Shown here one piece after another: positions 45,891-57,104 of a DNA stretch of 64,000 nt. The DNA lies in contig NC_011297.1 in the NCBI RefSeq assembly GCF_000020965.1, forward strand, positions 882,387-946,386, given 5' to 3'. The first letter of the stretch is position 1, and every line of letters begins with the position of its first letter. A program made the translations under genes and the position numbers. The DNA is from Dictyoglomus thermophilum H-6-12 (GTDB lineage: Bacteria; Dictyoglomota; Dictyoglomia; Dictyoglomales; Dictyoglomaceae). The notes under the pieces are model-generated. The model did no database searches, had not been told where the DNA came from, and saw only the letters and a list, made by a program, of their open reading frames with translations.

Positions 45891-48452
45891 ATGGAGAATA
45901 TGACTCCTTTATATAGACAGTATAAATCTATAAAAGATCAATTTTCTGATGCTATTCTCCTCTTTAGGTTAGGAGATTTTTATGAGGCTTTTGAGGAAGA
46001 TGCAAAGATAATATCTCAAGAACTTGATATTGTATTAACTTCTAAAGAAATTGGTAAGGGCAGAAGAATTCCTATGGCTGGCGTACCTTATCATGCTTTG
46101 GATAGTTACTTATCTAAGTTAGTGCAAAAAAAGTATAAAGTAGCAATCTGTGAGCAAGTAGAAGATCCAGCATTGGCGAAAGGACTTGTTAAGAGAGAGG
46201 TAGTAAGAGTTATCACTCCTGGAACTCTAGTAGAGGATACTCTTCTTGAGGATAAGAATAATAATTTTTTATCCTCAATCTATGCTTTGAATAAAGAGTA
46301 TATCTCTCTTGCTACTATCGATGTGTCCACTGGTGAATTCTTTGCTACAGAGTGGAGAGGAAAAGAGGCTGAGGAGATAATTTATTCAGAGTTAGTTAGA
46401 TTAAAACCTAAAGAAATAATTTTACCCTTTTCGTTAAAGGATTTATTTTCAGAGTTGTTAACTGATCTAAAAAGAGAAGTAGACCCTAAAATTACTCTTT
46501 TGGATGATAATTATTTTCAATTCTCCGATTATGCTATTAAGTATTCTGATGATAAAGAAAAATACCCTCTTGCAGAAAGATCCGTAAATGGGGCTCTGAA
46601 CTACATAAAAGAGGTTATGTTTACTATTCCAACTCATATTGAGAGGGTGGAAATTTATCAACCCCAACAGTATTTGATCCTTGATAGTACAGCTATAAAA
46701 CATTTAGAGCTTCTTGAAACAGTAAGAGAGGGACAGAGAAGAGGTAGTTTAATATGGGTACTTGATAAAACTTTAACATCTATGGGGGCAAGACTCTTAA
46801 AAAAATGGATTTTACAGCCTCTTTTAAATGTAAATGCAATAAAAAAGAGACAAGGAGCAATAAAGGAATTTTTAGAAAAGGAACCTTGGAGAAGAGAAAT
46901 AGAAGATATATTAAAGGAAATGCCTGATCTTGAAAGGATAAATTCTCGGATCAATTATAATACTGCTACCCCTAAGGAATTAATATATTTGAGGCAAGCT
47001 TTATCTTTTTTACCCTTACTGAGAAAGTCTCTTGAAAAGGCAGAATCAGATAGATTGAAAGAATTAAAAGAAAATCTACCTGATCTTGAGCCTTTATATG
47101 AGGAACTTGATAGAGCTCTTGTGGAAAGTCCTCCTTCACATATTAAAGATGGAGGATATATAAAAGATGGATACGATCCCAATCTTGACGAGTTGAGAAG
47201 GCTTTTAAGAGAGAGCAAGGACTGGTTGATCAATCTTGAAAACCGAGAAAGAGAAAGAACTGGTATAAAATCTCTTAAGATTGGGTATAACCAGGTTTTC
47301 GGTTACTACATAGAAGTAACAAAAGCTAACTTAAATCTGGTTCCTCCTGATTATATAAGAAAACAGACTTTGGTTAATGCAGAGAGATTTATTACACCGG
47401 AGTTGAAAGAATGGGAGAATAAGATTTTACATGCAGAGGATAATATCAAAAAAATAGAAGAAGAACTTTTTCAAAATTTAAGAAAAAAGGTTATCGAACA
47501 TTCAAGAGATATTACTACTTTTGCTCAAATTATTGGCGAGATAGATGTTTATATTTCTCTTGCAAAAGCGGCAAGAGAGTACAATTACGTATGTCCTCAG
47601 GTTACCAATGATTATGATGTGATAATAAGGGAGGGGCGACATCCTGTAATTGAAAGAATGCTTCCTCCAGGCACCTTTGTTCCCAATGATGCTTATCTTA
47701 ATAGGGAGAAATTTATTGATCTAATAACTGGTCCTAATATGGCTGGAAAGTCCACATATATAAGGCAAATTGCTTTAATTATTATTCTTGCTCAGATGGG
47801 TTCATTTATTCCTGCCAAAGAAGCCAAAATAGGAGTGGTAGATAGAATATTTACAAGAATAGGAGCATGGGATGATATATCTTCTGGTGAGAGTACTTTT
47901 CTTGTGGAGATGAAAGAGGTTGGAAATATTCTTTCTCATGCTACCGAGAGAAGTCTTATAATTCTTGATGAGGTGGGTAGAGGAACCAGTACTTACGACG
48001 GAATAAGTATCGCTTGGGCTATAGTGGAGTATATACATAATAAGATAAAGGCAAAGACTCTTTTTGCTACTCATTACCATGAACTTACTGAACTGGAAAA
48101 GGAATTGAGACATCTTAAAAATTTGAGTGTGGCAGTACAAGAAAAAGGTAAAGAGATAATTTTCTTACATAAAATAGTAGACAAGCCTGCAGATAAAAGT
48201 TATGGAATATATGTGGCTCAGCTTGCTGACTTACCAAGAGAGGTGATTGAGAGGGCAGAGAAGATTCTTTTGGAGCTTGAGAAGGGAAGAGAAATAAAAA
48301 AGAAAGAAGTTATACAACTTCCTCTGTTCTCAGAAATAACAGATTCTAAACTTGAAAAATTAAGAAATGAAATTCTTTCTTTGAATACTAATGAACTTAC
48401 TCCAATTCAAGCCCTTTTAAAAATTCATGAATGGAAAGAACTTATAAAATAA
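45891..48452 (+). CDS. mutS: DNA mismatch repair protein MutS
   Basis: MutS recognises mismatches. It has the N-terminal 'LGDFYEAFEEDA' F-X-E mismatch-reading motif, Walker A 'GPNMAGKSTYIRQIALI', 'SSGESTFLVEMKEV' and Walker B 'LIILDEVGRGTSTYDGISIAWAI', with C-terminal dimer/tetramer sequences to residue about 853. The ATG 45891 has AAGAGAGG about 12 bases upstream; ATG 45900 is an alternative. Its start overlaps nothing of miaB except the spacer codons. Confidence 0.97.
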   Translation: MENMTPLYRQYKSIKDQFSDAILLFRLGDFYEAFEEDAKIISQELDIVLTSKEIGKGRRIPMAGVPYHALDSYLSKLVQKKYKVAICEQVEDPALAKGLVKREVVRVITPGTLVEDTLLEDKNNNFLSSIYALNKEYISLATIDVSTGEFFATEWRGKEAEEIIYSELVRLKPKEIILPFSLKDLFSELLTDLKREVDPKITLLDDNYFQFSDYAIKYSDDKEKYPLAERSVNGALNYIKEVMFTIPTHIERVEIYQPQQYLILDSTAIKHLELLETVREGQRRGSLIWVLDKTLTSMGARLLKKWILQPLLNVNAIKKRQGAIKEFLEKEPWRREIEDILKEMPDLERINSRINYNTATPKELIYLRQALSFLPLLRKSLEKAESDRLKELKENLPDLEPLYEELDRALVESPPSHIKDGGYIKDGYDPNLDELRRLLRESKDWLINLENRERERTGIKSLKIGYNQVFGYYIEVTKANLNLVPPDYIRKQTLVNAERFITPELKEWENKILHAEDNIKKIEEELFQNLRKKVIEHSRDITTFAQIIGEIDVYISLAKAAREYNYVCPQVTNDYDVIIREGRHPVIERMLPPGTFVPNDAYLNREKFIDLITGPNMAGKSTYIRQIALIIILAQMGSFIPAKEAKIGVVDRIFTRIGAWDDISSGESTFLVEMKEVGNILSHATERSLIILDEVGRGTSTYDGISIAWAIVEYIHNKIKAKTLFATHYHELTELEKELRHLKNLSVAVQEKGKEIIFLHKIVDKPADKSYGIYVAQLADLPREVIERAEKILLELEKGREIKKKEVIQLPLFSEITDSKLEKLRNEILSLNTNELTPIQALLKIHEWKELIK

Positions 48453-48455
48453 GTT

Positions 48456-50183
48456 ATGGGAAAGGTAGTCTTATTACCTGAAGAACTGAGAAACAAAATA
48501 GCTGCTGGAGAAGTAGTAGAAAGGCCTGTATCAGTGGTAAAGGAGCTGGTTGAGAATTCCATTGATGCAGGAGCTACTAGGATTATTGTTGAATTTGCAA
48601 ACGGTGGTGAAACCCTAATATCAGTGATAGATGATGGAGAGGGAATGACAAGAGAAGATGCTATCCTTGCTCTGAATAGATTTGCTACTAGTAAGATAAA
48701 AACCGAAGAAGATCTGTATAACATCAAAACCCTTGGTTTTAGAGGAGAAGCCCTCGCTAGTATAGCAAGTGTTTCCAAAATGGAGTTAAGGTCAAAAACA
48801 GAATTAGAGGATGGTGTCTTTATAAAAGTTGAGGGAGGAGTAATTAAAGAAGTTAATCTTTGGCAAGGTTCTAAAGGGACTGTTATTAAAGTCTCTGATC
48901 TCTTTTATAATGTGCCTGCAAGAAAAAAGTTTTTGAAGAGTAAGGCTACAGAAACAAACTTAATCATTGATTTTGTAAAGAGAATTGCAATAGCTTATCC
49001 TCAAATATCTTTCCAGCTTATTCAGGATGGTAAAAGCAAGTTTATAACTCCAGGAGATGGTGATCTAGAAAATTTGATTTCTCTACTTTTTGATATAAGG
49101 GTGCAAGAGAGCTTAATATCTTTTCAAAAACGAGAGGGTGATTACTGTATAGAGGGTTTTGTAAGTAAGCCTGGAAAGCTCATTGCATTAAAATCTCAGG
49201 ATTATTTTTATGTAAACCGAAGATGGGTAAGAAATAATACTATTCTTCAGGCTATAAGAGAAGGGTATAAAGGTAGAATTCTCGATGGATATTTTCCTTT
49301 TTCTATAATTTTCTTGACTGTTCCATACAGCGAAGTAGATGTTAATGTGCATCCCACAAAGAGAGAGGTTAAGTTTCAAAAGGAGAAAGAAGTATACGAG
49401 TTTGTATTTAGGAGTATAAGAGAAGCTTTGGACGAAGAGGAAAAGAAATTCTTCATCAATATGAAAGCGCCAGAAACAGAAAGTAAGGAATACAAAAGTG
49501 ATTCTCAAATAACATTAGATAGAGAAATCCTTTCTTTACCCCTTGAATTTAAACCTTACAAATCGGAAAAAAAATTATCAGAGGCAGTAAGCGAATATAT
49601 TCCTTTAAGATCAGGTTTTCGAATAGTAGGACAAATATTTGATAATTATATAATCTTAGAAACAAAAGATAAGGTTTATATAATAGACCAGCATGCAGCT
49701 CATGAGAGAATAAAATATGAAGAGTTGAAAGAAGAATTGAATTTAGGATATATTCAAAATGTAGAGATCCTTTTCCCTGTAGTTATTGAGGTTTCAGAAG
49801 AAGAGAAAATCCTATTAGATAAATATAAAGATTTGTTAGAGAGATTTGCCTTTTCTTGGGAAGATTTTGGACCATATCATATAAGGATTGTCAAGGTTCC
49901 ATATGAATTTTTAAATTTTGATTCAAAATCAATTGAAAATCTTTTTCGTGAAATAATATCAGATATAAGTGAAAAAGATCTCTCAAAATTAGAAGATAAG
50001 ATAATCAAAAGTATGGCATGTCATAGTGCTGTAAGAAGTGGTAATATCCTCATTAGAGAGGAGATGGAGATGCTTATAAAATTAATCTTTGAGAAAAATA
50101 TCCCTTTAACCTGTCCTCACGGAAGACCCTACATATGGGAAATTAGTAGAGAGGATTTAGAGAGGTATTTTCACAGGAGATGA
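48456..50183 (+). CDS. mutL: DNA mismatch repair protein MutL
   Basis: MutL has the GHKL ATPase motifs '[12 protein letters not shown]', 'DDGEGM' and '[11 protein letters not shown]'. The C-terminal domain includes '[13 protein letters not shown]', which fits the endonuclease motif DQHA-X2-E-X4-E of MutL proteins from bacteria without MutH, plus 'ACHSAVRSG' and 'CPHGRP'. It should therefore be a nicking MutL. It follows mutS by 3 bases and overlaps miaA by 4. Confidence 0.96.
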
Positions 50184-51160
50184 AGATACCCTTAGCAGTT
50201 ATTCTTGGTCCAACAGGTACTGGAAAAACAGATCTTTCTCTCGAGCTTGCTAAATATCTTCCTGTAGAAATTGTCTCTGTGGATTCCATGCAGGTTTATC
50301 AGGGTATGGATATTGGCACTGCAAAACCCTCTTTAGAAGATAGGAAAAGAGCACCTCACCATTTAATAGATATAGTTCCACCAGATTATTTCTTTACTGT
50401 TGCAGAGTTTAAAGAGAGGGCTTTAAAAGCTATAGATGAGATATATGAAAGAGGCCATTATCCTCTGCTTGTAGGGGGAACTCCTCTCTACTATAAAGTA
50501 CTATTTGGAGAATTTTCTATTCCTCATGTTCCTCCTGATTTAGAGTTTAGAAAGAAGATGAGAGAGATAGCAGAAAGAGAAGGGGAATACAAATTATATG
50601 AGGAGTTAAAAAAAGTAGATCCTAAGACTGCATCTAAGGTTCATCCAAGAGACTTAAAGAGGATAATTAGAGCTCTTGAGGTATATCACAAAGTTGGTAA
50701 ACCTATAAGCGAAATAGCAGGAGAGAAAAAGGAAGATAGATTTTTTGTCTCTAAAATAGGTCTCTATATGCCAAGAGAGTTACATTATAAGATCTTAGAG
50801 CAAAGAGTTGATAAAATGATTGAAAAGGGATTGATTGATGAAGTTAGAAACCTTTATTTGAAAGGCATAGATGAGCGTTTTGTTTCTATGCAAGGTATAG
50901 GTTATAAAGAGTTATTAAAATATTTGAAAGGAGAACTTACTCTTGAAGAGAGCATAGATCTTATAAAAAAGAGAACAAAAGAGTTTGTAAAAAGACAATA
51001 TACATGGTTTAAAAAGTATAAGGATATTCATTGGTTTGATGTTTCTCAATATTCTCTTTCACAACTTGCTAAATTAGTTTATAATACCATAATAAACGAT
51101 TGGGAGAGTCAAGGTTATAGATATCAAGATCAGGAAGGAGTGGATAAAGTTAATGATTAA
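50180..51160 (+). CDS. miaA: tRNA dimethylallyltransferase
   Basis: MiaA adds the isopentenyl group to A37 of tRNAs reading UNN codons. It shows the P-loop '[16 protein letters not shown]', '[19 protein letters not shown]', '[13 protein letters not shown]', '[15 protein letters not shown]' and '[11 protein letters not shown]'. The length of 326 is normal. It supplies i6A37 to MiaB. Confidence 0.96.
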
Positions 51161-52358
51161 GAGAGCAAAAAGGATTGAAAATCTACCACCATATTTATTT
51201 GCTCGCATAGATCAATTAAAAGAGGAAGCTATAAAAAGAGGAATTGATGTGATTAGTCTTGGAATTGGTGATCCTGACCAACCTACTCCAATGCCTGTAG
51301 TACAAAAATTATGTGAAGAAGCATTAAATCCTGAAAATCATAGGTATCCTTCCTACGAAGGTTTATTAGAATATCGTAAAGCAGTGGCAGATTGGTATAA
51401 ATATAGGTTTAATGTGGAGTTAGACCCTAAAAGAGAGGTATTATCTCTCATAGGTTCTAAAGAGGGATTAGTACATATGATATGGGGACTTGTAGATAAA
51501 GGAGACATAGTCCTATGTCCGGATCCTGGTTATCCTGTTTATAGAATTTCCACCTTACTTGCTGAGGGAGAACCTTATTCCATACCGCTTAAAATTGAGA
51601 ATAGGTTTCTTCCCAAATGGGAAGATATTCCATCGGATATTGCTAAGAGAGCTAAGGTTATGTTCTTGAATTATCCTAGTAATCCTACTGGGGCAGTAAT
51701 AGATAAAAAAGGATTGGAAGAAGCTGTAAGATTTGCAAAAGAGTATGATATCGTCATTTTATATGATAATGCGTATTCAGAGATAACTTTTGATGGATTT
51801 GTAGCTCCCTCTATCCTTGAGGTTGACGGGGCTAAGGACATTGCTGTAGAGTTTAGCTCTCTTTCAAAGACCTTCAATATGACTGGATGGAGAATAGGTT
51901 ATGCGGTGGGTAATGCAGATTTAATTTCCATTCTTTCTACAGTTAAAACTAATGTGGATTCAGGTGTTTTTCAGGCAATACAGTATGCTGCTATTGAGGC
52001 TTTAAATAATTTAAGAGACTTTCCAAAAGAAAGTGTAAAAATTTATCAAAAAAGAAGAGATATGGTACTTGATGCTTTTAAAGGTATGGGGGTTGACATA
52101 CTACCCCCAAAGGGTACTTTTTATGTTTGGGTTCCTGTTCCTGAAGGGTTTACCTCTACTGATTTTGCGGCATTTCTTTTAGAGGAGATTGGAGTACTTG
52201 TAGTGCCTGGTATTGGTTATGGAGAATATGGAGAAGGATATATAAGAATCTCAACTACTATAAATGAGAATAGGTTAATTGAAGCTCTGAAAAGAGTTAA
52301 AGAATTTTTTGGGAGGGATGATTGGAAATCGAAAAAGCCATCCTTGTTGCTAAAGTAA
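51153..52358 (+). CDS. dapL: PLP-dependent aminotransferase, LL-diaminopimelate aminotransferase-like
   Basis: This fold-type I class I/II aminotransferase has the PLP Lys in '[19 protein letters not shown]' and 'SNPTGAVI', with '[11 protein letters not shown]' and '[21 protein letters not shown]'. The N-terminal '[22 protein letters not shown]' resembles DapL, which makes LL-DAP directly from tetrahydrodipicolinate. An aspartate or aromatic aminotransferase is the main alternative. It overlaps both neighbours, so it is in the miaA-hflX unit. No other lysine genes are nearby. Confidence 0.8.
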
Positions 52359-53539
52359 GTGATTTAGAAGAATTAGAAGAACTTAAATTACTTTCTAAAA
52401 CTGCAGGAGTAAAAGTACAAAAGGTCTTGCTTTTTGGTGGAGATCCTGATCCTGCTTCGTTTTTAAGAAGTGGTAAATTAGAAGAATTGAAATATTTGGT
52501 TATAGAAGAAAGAGCAGATTTAGTTATATTTAGCAATGATCTAACGCCTGTGCAACTACGGAATTTAGAGAAGGAAATACCTACGAAGATAATAGATAGG
52601 ACAATGTTGATTCTTGATATTTTTGCTCAACATGCAAGAACTAAAGAAGGAAAAATTCAGGTAGAACTTGCACAATTAGAATACTTACTTCCAAGGCTTG
52701 TTGGAAGAGGGGAGGCTTTGTCCAGACTTGGAGGAGGTATAGGTACTAGGGGGCCAGGCGAAACTAAGCTTGAGATTGATAGAAGAAAAATTAGAAGGAG
52801 GATATATGCTCTAAAAAGAGAATTAGAAGATATAAAGAAAGAAAGGGAGATTCAAAGAAAGAAAAGGCTAAATCTTCCTCAAGTTGCTCTTGTAGGATAT
52901 ACCAATGCTGGAAAGTCAACTCTATTTAATCTGTTAACGGGAGCAAATGTCTTAGTTGAAGATCTGCTATTTGCTACTTTAGATCCTACAGTGAGAAAAA
53001 TTAATTTTAGGAATAATTGGGAGGTTTTAATATCTGATACTGTTGGTTTTATAAGAAACTTACCTGAAGAGTTATTGACTGCTTTTAGAGCAACTCTTGA
53101 AGAGATATACTATGTGGATTTGATACTTCATGTGATAGATGTATCAGACAAGAACTTTAGAAAGCAAATAGAGGTTGTGGAATCTGTCTTAGAGGAAATG
53201 GGCATAGAAGAGAAGCCTATAATTAGGGTATATAATAAAATCGACCTTTTAACTAAAGAAGAGATTCGATATTTAAGGCAGGAGTTAGATTATAGACCTT
53301 CAGTGTTTATTTCTGCAAAAGAAAGAATAGGGATAGAAAGGTTAAAAGATCTAATCGTAAGTGAACTTCTGAAAGGTGTGAGAAGATATAAGATTAATAT
53401 CCCCTATGACAAATATAATGTATTTCAGAAATATAAGGGAAAGTTATATATAGAGGAAGAAAATTATAGGGAAGATTTTGTTGAAATAAAAGCTCGAATA
53501 CCTAAGGAGTATAGAAAATTACTTGAAGAGTTAAGATGA
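52322..53539 (+). CDS. hflX: GTPase HflX
   Basis: HflX is a ribosome-associated GTPase that splits stalled 70S ribosomes, for example in heat stress. It has an N-terminal HflX domain ('EYLLPRLVGRGEALSRLGGGIGTRGPGETKLEIDRRKIRRRI'), G1 'GYTNAGKSTLFNLLTG', G3 'SDTVGFIRNLPEELLTAFRATLEE' and G4 'YNKIDLL'. The TTG start lies 37 bases inside the aminotransferase gene, behind GGGAGGGATGA. The end converges with the DUF72 gene and overlaps it by 9 bases. Confidence 0.95.
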   Translation: MEIEKAILVAKVSDLEELEELKLLSKTAGVKVQKVLLFGGDPDPASFLRSGKLEELKYLVIEERADLVIFSNDLTPVQLRNLEKEIPTKIIDRTMLILDIFAQHARTKEGKIQVELAQLEYLLPRLVGRGEALSRLGGGIGTRGPGETKLEIDRRKIRRRIYALKRELEDIKKEREIQRKKRLNLPQVALVGYTNAGKSTLFNLLTGANVLVEDLLFATLDPTVRKINFRNNWEVLISDTVGFIRNLPEELLTAFRATLEEIYYVDLILHVIDVSDKNFRKQIEVVESVLEEMGIEEKPIIRVYNKIDLLTKEEIRYLRQELDYRPSVFISAKERIGIERLKDLIVSELLKGVRRYKINIPYDKYNVFQKYKGKLYIEEENYREDFVEIKARIPKEYRKLLEELR

Positions 53540-54217
53540 CAATAGCTTACACATAGTTAGGCCGTTTTCTAACATGTGATCGTTGTTGAAGAATATATAA
53601 ACTTTGTCTACGCTCAGTTTTTTAATCCTGTCTGCATATTCTTTTAACTCTTCTTCTGTATATTTATAAGAATACCATCTGTTTTTTCCATGAAATCTTA
53701 GATACGCCTTATTTGTTGTTACAATGATCTCATCTGGAAGTTTTGGAGCACTTACTGAAACGAAAGTTATGTTATTTTCTTTTAGTTTTTCTATAATCTC
53801 TTCTTTAAACCAATCTATTTTTCTGGGTTCAAAGGCAAATTTGTCGTTTATTTGAGTAAATTGATGGAAGTCTATTATTTTTGAAAGATTTTCGGATCCT
53901 AGACTAGGAGGAATTTGAAATAGATAAAGATCTATAAAAGGTTCTAAAGGTTCAAATAGTTTGTAAAATTTCACCCAATTTTCTTGGGCATCTTTACTGA
54001 ATTTGTAAAGATGAGTTATAGATCTATGTACTTTTATCACAAATCTCAACTTATGACCATATTCAATCCATTTCAGGATGGTCTTTTCTCTAGGAAAATG
54101 GTAAAAACTGCTATTAACTTCAATGGCGTTAAAAGGAGTGTTTTCTATGTACCACTCTAAATCTCTTTTAGGATTCCAACTGTAACTCCATCCTGATGTG
54201 CCTATTAAAATTTCCAT
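53531..54217 (-). CDS. DUF72 family protein
   Basis: The 228-residue protein has the DUF72 pattern ('GTSGWSYSWNPKRDLEWYIENTPFNAIEVNSSFYHFPRE', 'FVIKVHRSITH', 'YLRFHGKNRWYSYKYTEEELKEYADRI', 'KVYIFFNNDHM'), a TIM-barrel-like family of unknown catalytic role. The ATG at 54217 has no Shine-Dalgarno sequence. A -10-like TATAAT (54229-54224, minus strand) lies six bases before it. Confidence 0.88.
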   Translation of the reverse strand: MEILIGTSGWSYSWNPKRDLEWYIENTPFNAIEVNSSFYHFPREKTILKWIEYGHKLRFVIKVHRSITHLYKFSKDAQENWVKFYKLFEPLEPFIDLYLFQIPPSLGSENLSKIIDFHQFTQINDKFAFEPRKIDWFKEEIIEKLKENNITFVSVSAPKLPDEIIVTTNKAYLRFHGKNRWYSYKYTEEELKEYADRIKKLSVDKVYIFFNNDHMLENGLTMCKLLSS

Positions 54218-54237
54218 GTTTTTATTATATACTATAA

Positions 54238-54266
54238 TTGACTTTTTAAAATAATTGTTTTATACT
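54238..54266 (+). promoter_or_regulatory. promoter upstream of rho
   Basis: TTGACT (54238-54243), a 17-base spacer, TATACT (54261-54266). Transcription from here gives an AT-rich leader of about 120 bases before rho, in which I find no convincing riboswitch or terminator hairpin. AAAAAGGAGG precedes the start. Confidence 0.72.
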
Positions 54267-54395
54267 AACTTGACTTTTCAGCAATATTTATTTTTGTACC
54301 TTCACGATTTTATTCTTTTTTTCTAATGTAAATATGATTTCTTTAATTTACTAAAACTTTTAGAAATTTTTCCAAAAAGGAGGTTAAGTAAAGGG

Positions 54396-55814
54396 ATGTC
54401 TTATGAGGATTTAGTACTCAAAACTAGAGCAGAGTTGGTAGAAATAGCCAGAGAATTAAAAATACCTGGTTATTATCGTATGACGAAAGAAGAAATGATA
54501 GAGGCTATTAGTAGGAAGTTAGAAGAGGGGGGAGAAATTTCTGAACTATCTAAAGATAGAGTTTCTTCTGTTGTTACCGAAAAAGAAGAGGTAGAAGAAA
54601 AAGAAGCAACTGTTGAGGAAAAAGTTGAAGAAAAAAAGGAAGAAAAGCAGGAGCAAAAGGATAAGGTTATTATTGACGGTTTTGAATGTATATATAGAGA
54701 GGGCTATTTGGAAATCACAGAAGATGGTTATGGCTTTATTAGGAAAAATTTTAAGCCCAGTGATGAAGACGTATATATTTCCGCCTCACAGATTAAAAAA
54801 TTTGGTTTAAGATATGGAGACTTAATTGGAGGAATGGTACGTCCTCCAAAAGAAAATGAAAGATGGTATGCTATTCTAAGAATTGACACTGTAAATGGAA
54901 GAGATTTAATGCATTCGAGACAAAGGCCTAAATTTGATGATTTAATTCCTTATCATCCTACTGAAAGATTAAAGCTTGAGACTACTCCTGATGAGGTAGA
55001 TACGAGACTAATAGATCTTCTTGCTCCTATAGGAAAGGGTCAAAGAGGATTGATTGTTTCTCCACCAAAAGCTGGTAAGACTACTTTATTAAAGAAAATA
55101 GCAAATGGAATATCTGCAAATCATAAAGAGGTAAAATTATTTATCCTACTAATAGATGAAAGGCCTGAAGAAGTTACAGATTTCAGAAGATCAGTTCAAG
55201 GAGAGGTTATTGGTTCTACTTTTGATGAACCACCTGAGAGGCATATCCAAGTAGCTAAGCTTGTATTAGAGAGAGCTAAGAGGCTTGTAGAGTATGGCGA
55301 ACATGTGGTAATTTTACTTGACAGTATTACAAGATTAGCAAGAGCTTATAACTGGGCTGTACCTTCTAGTGGTAGGACTCTTTCGGGTGGAGTCGAACTT
55401 GCAGCCCTACATCATGCAAAGGAGTTTTTTGGAGCTGCAAGAAATATTGAAGATGGCGGTAGTTTAACTATTCTTGCTACAGCTTTAATAGAAACAGGAA
55501 GTAGAATGGATGATGTCATTTTTGAAGAGTTCAAAGGTACTGGAAATATGGAACTGGTTTTAGATAGGAAACTTGCTGATAGAAGAATCTTTCCTGCAAT
55601 AAGTATATCAAGGTCTGGTACAAGAAAGGAAGAATTATTGTATCCTGAAGATCAGTTAAGAAAGATATGGTTCTTAAGAAGAACCCTAATAGGTCAAGAA
55701 GAGGGAGAGGCAATAGAAGGGCTTAAGAGAATGCTTAGAGAGACGAGAAATAATGAAGAATTTTTAAGGGTTATTGACGGAATAATTAAGAAGAGTAATA
55801 CTATTAGAAGATAG
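54396..55814 (+). CDS. rho: transcription termination factor Rho
   Basis: Rho is the hexameric RNA helicase that ends many transcripts. The N-terminal SAP-like part ('[30 protein letters not shown]') is followed by a Glu/Lys-rich insert (about residues 55-90), the primary RNA site '[20 protein letters not shown]', Walker A '[18 protein letters not shown]', the Q-loop '[10 protein letters not shown]' and R-loop '[12 protein letters not shown]'. The length of 472 is about 50 above E. coli Rho because of the charged insert. The GGAGG site is strong. Confidence 0.97.
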   Translation: MSYEDLVLKTRAELVEIARELKIPGYYRMTKEEMIEAISRKLEEGGEISELSKDRVSSVVTEKEEVEEKEATVEEKVEEKKEEKQEQKDKVIIDGFECIYREGYLEITEDGYGFIRKNFKPSDEDVYISASQIKKFGLRYGDLIGGMVRPPKENERWYAILRIDTVNGRDLMHSRQRPKFDDLIPYHPTERLKLETTPDEVDTRLIDLLAPIGKGQRGLIVSPPKAGKTTLLKKIANGISANHKEVKLFILLIDERPEEVTDFRRSVQGEVIGSTFDEPPERHIQVAKLVLERAKRLVEYGEHVVILLDSITRLARAYNWAVPSSGRTLSGGVELAALHHAKEFFGAARNIEDGGSLTILATALIETGSRMDDVIFEEFKGTGNMELVLDRKLADRRIFPAISISRSGTRKEELLYPEDQLRKIWFLRRTLIGQEEGEAIEGLKRMLRETRNNEEFLRVIDGIIKKSNTIRR

Positions 55815-55855
55815 ATTATTGATCTATTAATTATTAATTTATGAGGTAAGGAGAA

Positions 55856-56365
55856 GTGAAAAGAATAGCGATTAGAGTCCTGATTAGTTTTTTGTTAATA
55901 TTCATTATTTTTTTGTTTTTCTTTCTTCCTTTAAAAACTAAAGTAGTATTATATACTTATAATCCAGACACTCAAAACCTCAAAAAAAGTGACTCTGAAA
56001 TTGAGACTACTTTAGCCGAAAGGCTAATCTTTAGAGATAGTATTTACAAAAAGGTTATATTGAATTTGATTGATGAGTCAAATAAAAATCAGTATCACTT
56101 TCCTATACCGAGAGGTACAAAACTCTTAAGTTTGAGTGTAAAAGATGGTATAGCTTATGTAAATTTTTCAGAGGAATTTAGGAAGAATCATCCAGGAGGA
56201 AGTTTAGGAGAGATCTTAACAGTATATAGTGTTGTTAATTCATTAACTGAATTTCCTGAAATTAAAAAGGTCCAAATACTTATTGGAGGAGCCTTTGTCG
56301 AGACTCTAGCTGGACATGTTGATCTTACCTCTCCTTTAGAAAAAGATTTATCTATGGTTAGATAG
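55856..56365 (+). CDS. GerMN domain protein
   Basis: A membrane helix (about residues 8-26) is followed by a small domain with 'FPIPRGTKLLSLSVKDGIAYVNFSEEFRKNHPGGSLGEILTVYSVVNSLTEFPEIKKVQILIGG', the GerMN pattern. GerMN domains are found in spore germination and in LpqB-type and other envelope proteins, but this organism need not make spores. The GTG start follows GAGGTAAGGAGAA. It is 2 bases upstream of the phosphoesterase. Confidence 0.85.
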   Translation: MKRIAIRVLISFLLIFIIFLFFFLPLKTKVVLYTYNPDTQNLKKSDSEIETTLAERLIFRDSIYKKVILNLIDESNKNQYHFPIPRGTKLLSLSVKDGIAYVNFSEEFRKNHPGGSLGEILTVYSVVNSLTEFPEIKKVQILIGGAFVETLAGHVDLTSPLEKDLSMVR

Positions 56366-56367
56366 AG

Positions 56368-57099
56368 ATGAGGGTTGGCGTAATATCTGATATACATAGT
56401 AATTTGCCTGCTCTTGAGAGAGTATATAAAAATCTTGAAGGCGAAGTTGATGAAATATATTTTCTTGGGGATATAGTTGGATATGGGCCTTTTCCTAATG
56501 AGTGCGTAGATTATCTGAAAAAATTTAGTTTTAAAGTAATTGGTAATCATGATGCTGCTGTGGCTGGTATAAGGAGTTATGATGATTTTAATGAATATGC
56601 AAGATTTGCTATTGATTGGACAAAGGAAAATATTTCTATTGAGAATATCGAAAAGTTAAAAAATTTACCTCAAATAAAAGAATTAGAAGACCTATATCTT
56701 GTACATGGTAGTTTAAGAGATCCATTAGATGAGTATCTCATTAACTACTATTCTGTTTTTGCAAATTTTGAGTTAATGGAGAAAAATATTGCTTTTTTTG
56801 GACATACGCATCTTGCTGGTGTTTTTATCTTTTCTGAAAAAGAGAAGGAGATTTATTATGTAAGTTTTATAAATGAGGGAAAGCTAAAATTAGAAAGAGG
56901 TCATAAATACTTGATAAATCCTGGAAGTGTAGGACAACCAAGAGATGGTAATTGGAAATCAAGTTATGTAGTCTATGATACAAAGTCAAAGGTTATAGAA
57001 TTTTACAGAGTAGAATATAATTTGGAGAGTTTGCAGAAGTATATGAAAATGTTAGGATTTCCTAGACACTTGTGGGAGAGATTGCAATACGGGAGGTGA
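56368..57099 (+). CDS. calcineurin-like metallophosphoesterase
   Basis: The 243-residue protein begins 'VGVISDIHSNLPALERVYKNL', then 'FLGDIVGYGPFPNECVDYL', 'VIGNHDAAVAG' and 'FFGHTHLAGVF', with 'INPGSVGQPRDGN' at the end. These hold the dinuclear metal site of diadenosine-tetraphosphatase/YfcE-type phosphoesterases. The precise substrate is unknown. Another phosphoesterase follows directly. Confidence 0.9.
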   Translation: MRVGVISDIHSNLPALERVYKNLEGEVDEIYFLGDIVGYGPFPNECVDYLKKFSFKVIGNHDAAVAGIRSYDDFNEYARFAIDWTKENISIENIEKLKNLPQIKELEDLYLVHGSLRDPLDEYLINYYSVFANFELMEKNIAFFGHTHLAGVFIFSEKEKEIYYVSFINEGKLKLERGHKYLINPGSVGQPRDGNWKSSYVVYDTKSKVIEFYRVEYNLESLQKYMKMLGFPRHLWERLQYGR

Positions 57100-57104
57100 T
57101 TTTT

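Noticed and set aside
54267-54395. Riboswitch or attenuator in the leader of rho
   Set aside because: The leader is AT-rich and I find no stable stem or known motif by eye.
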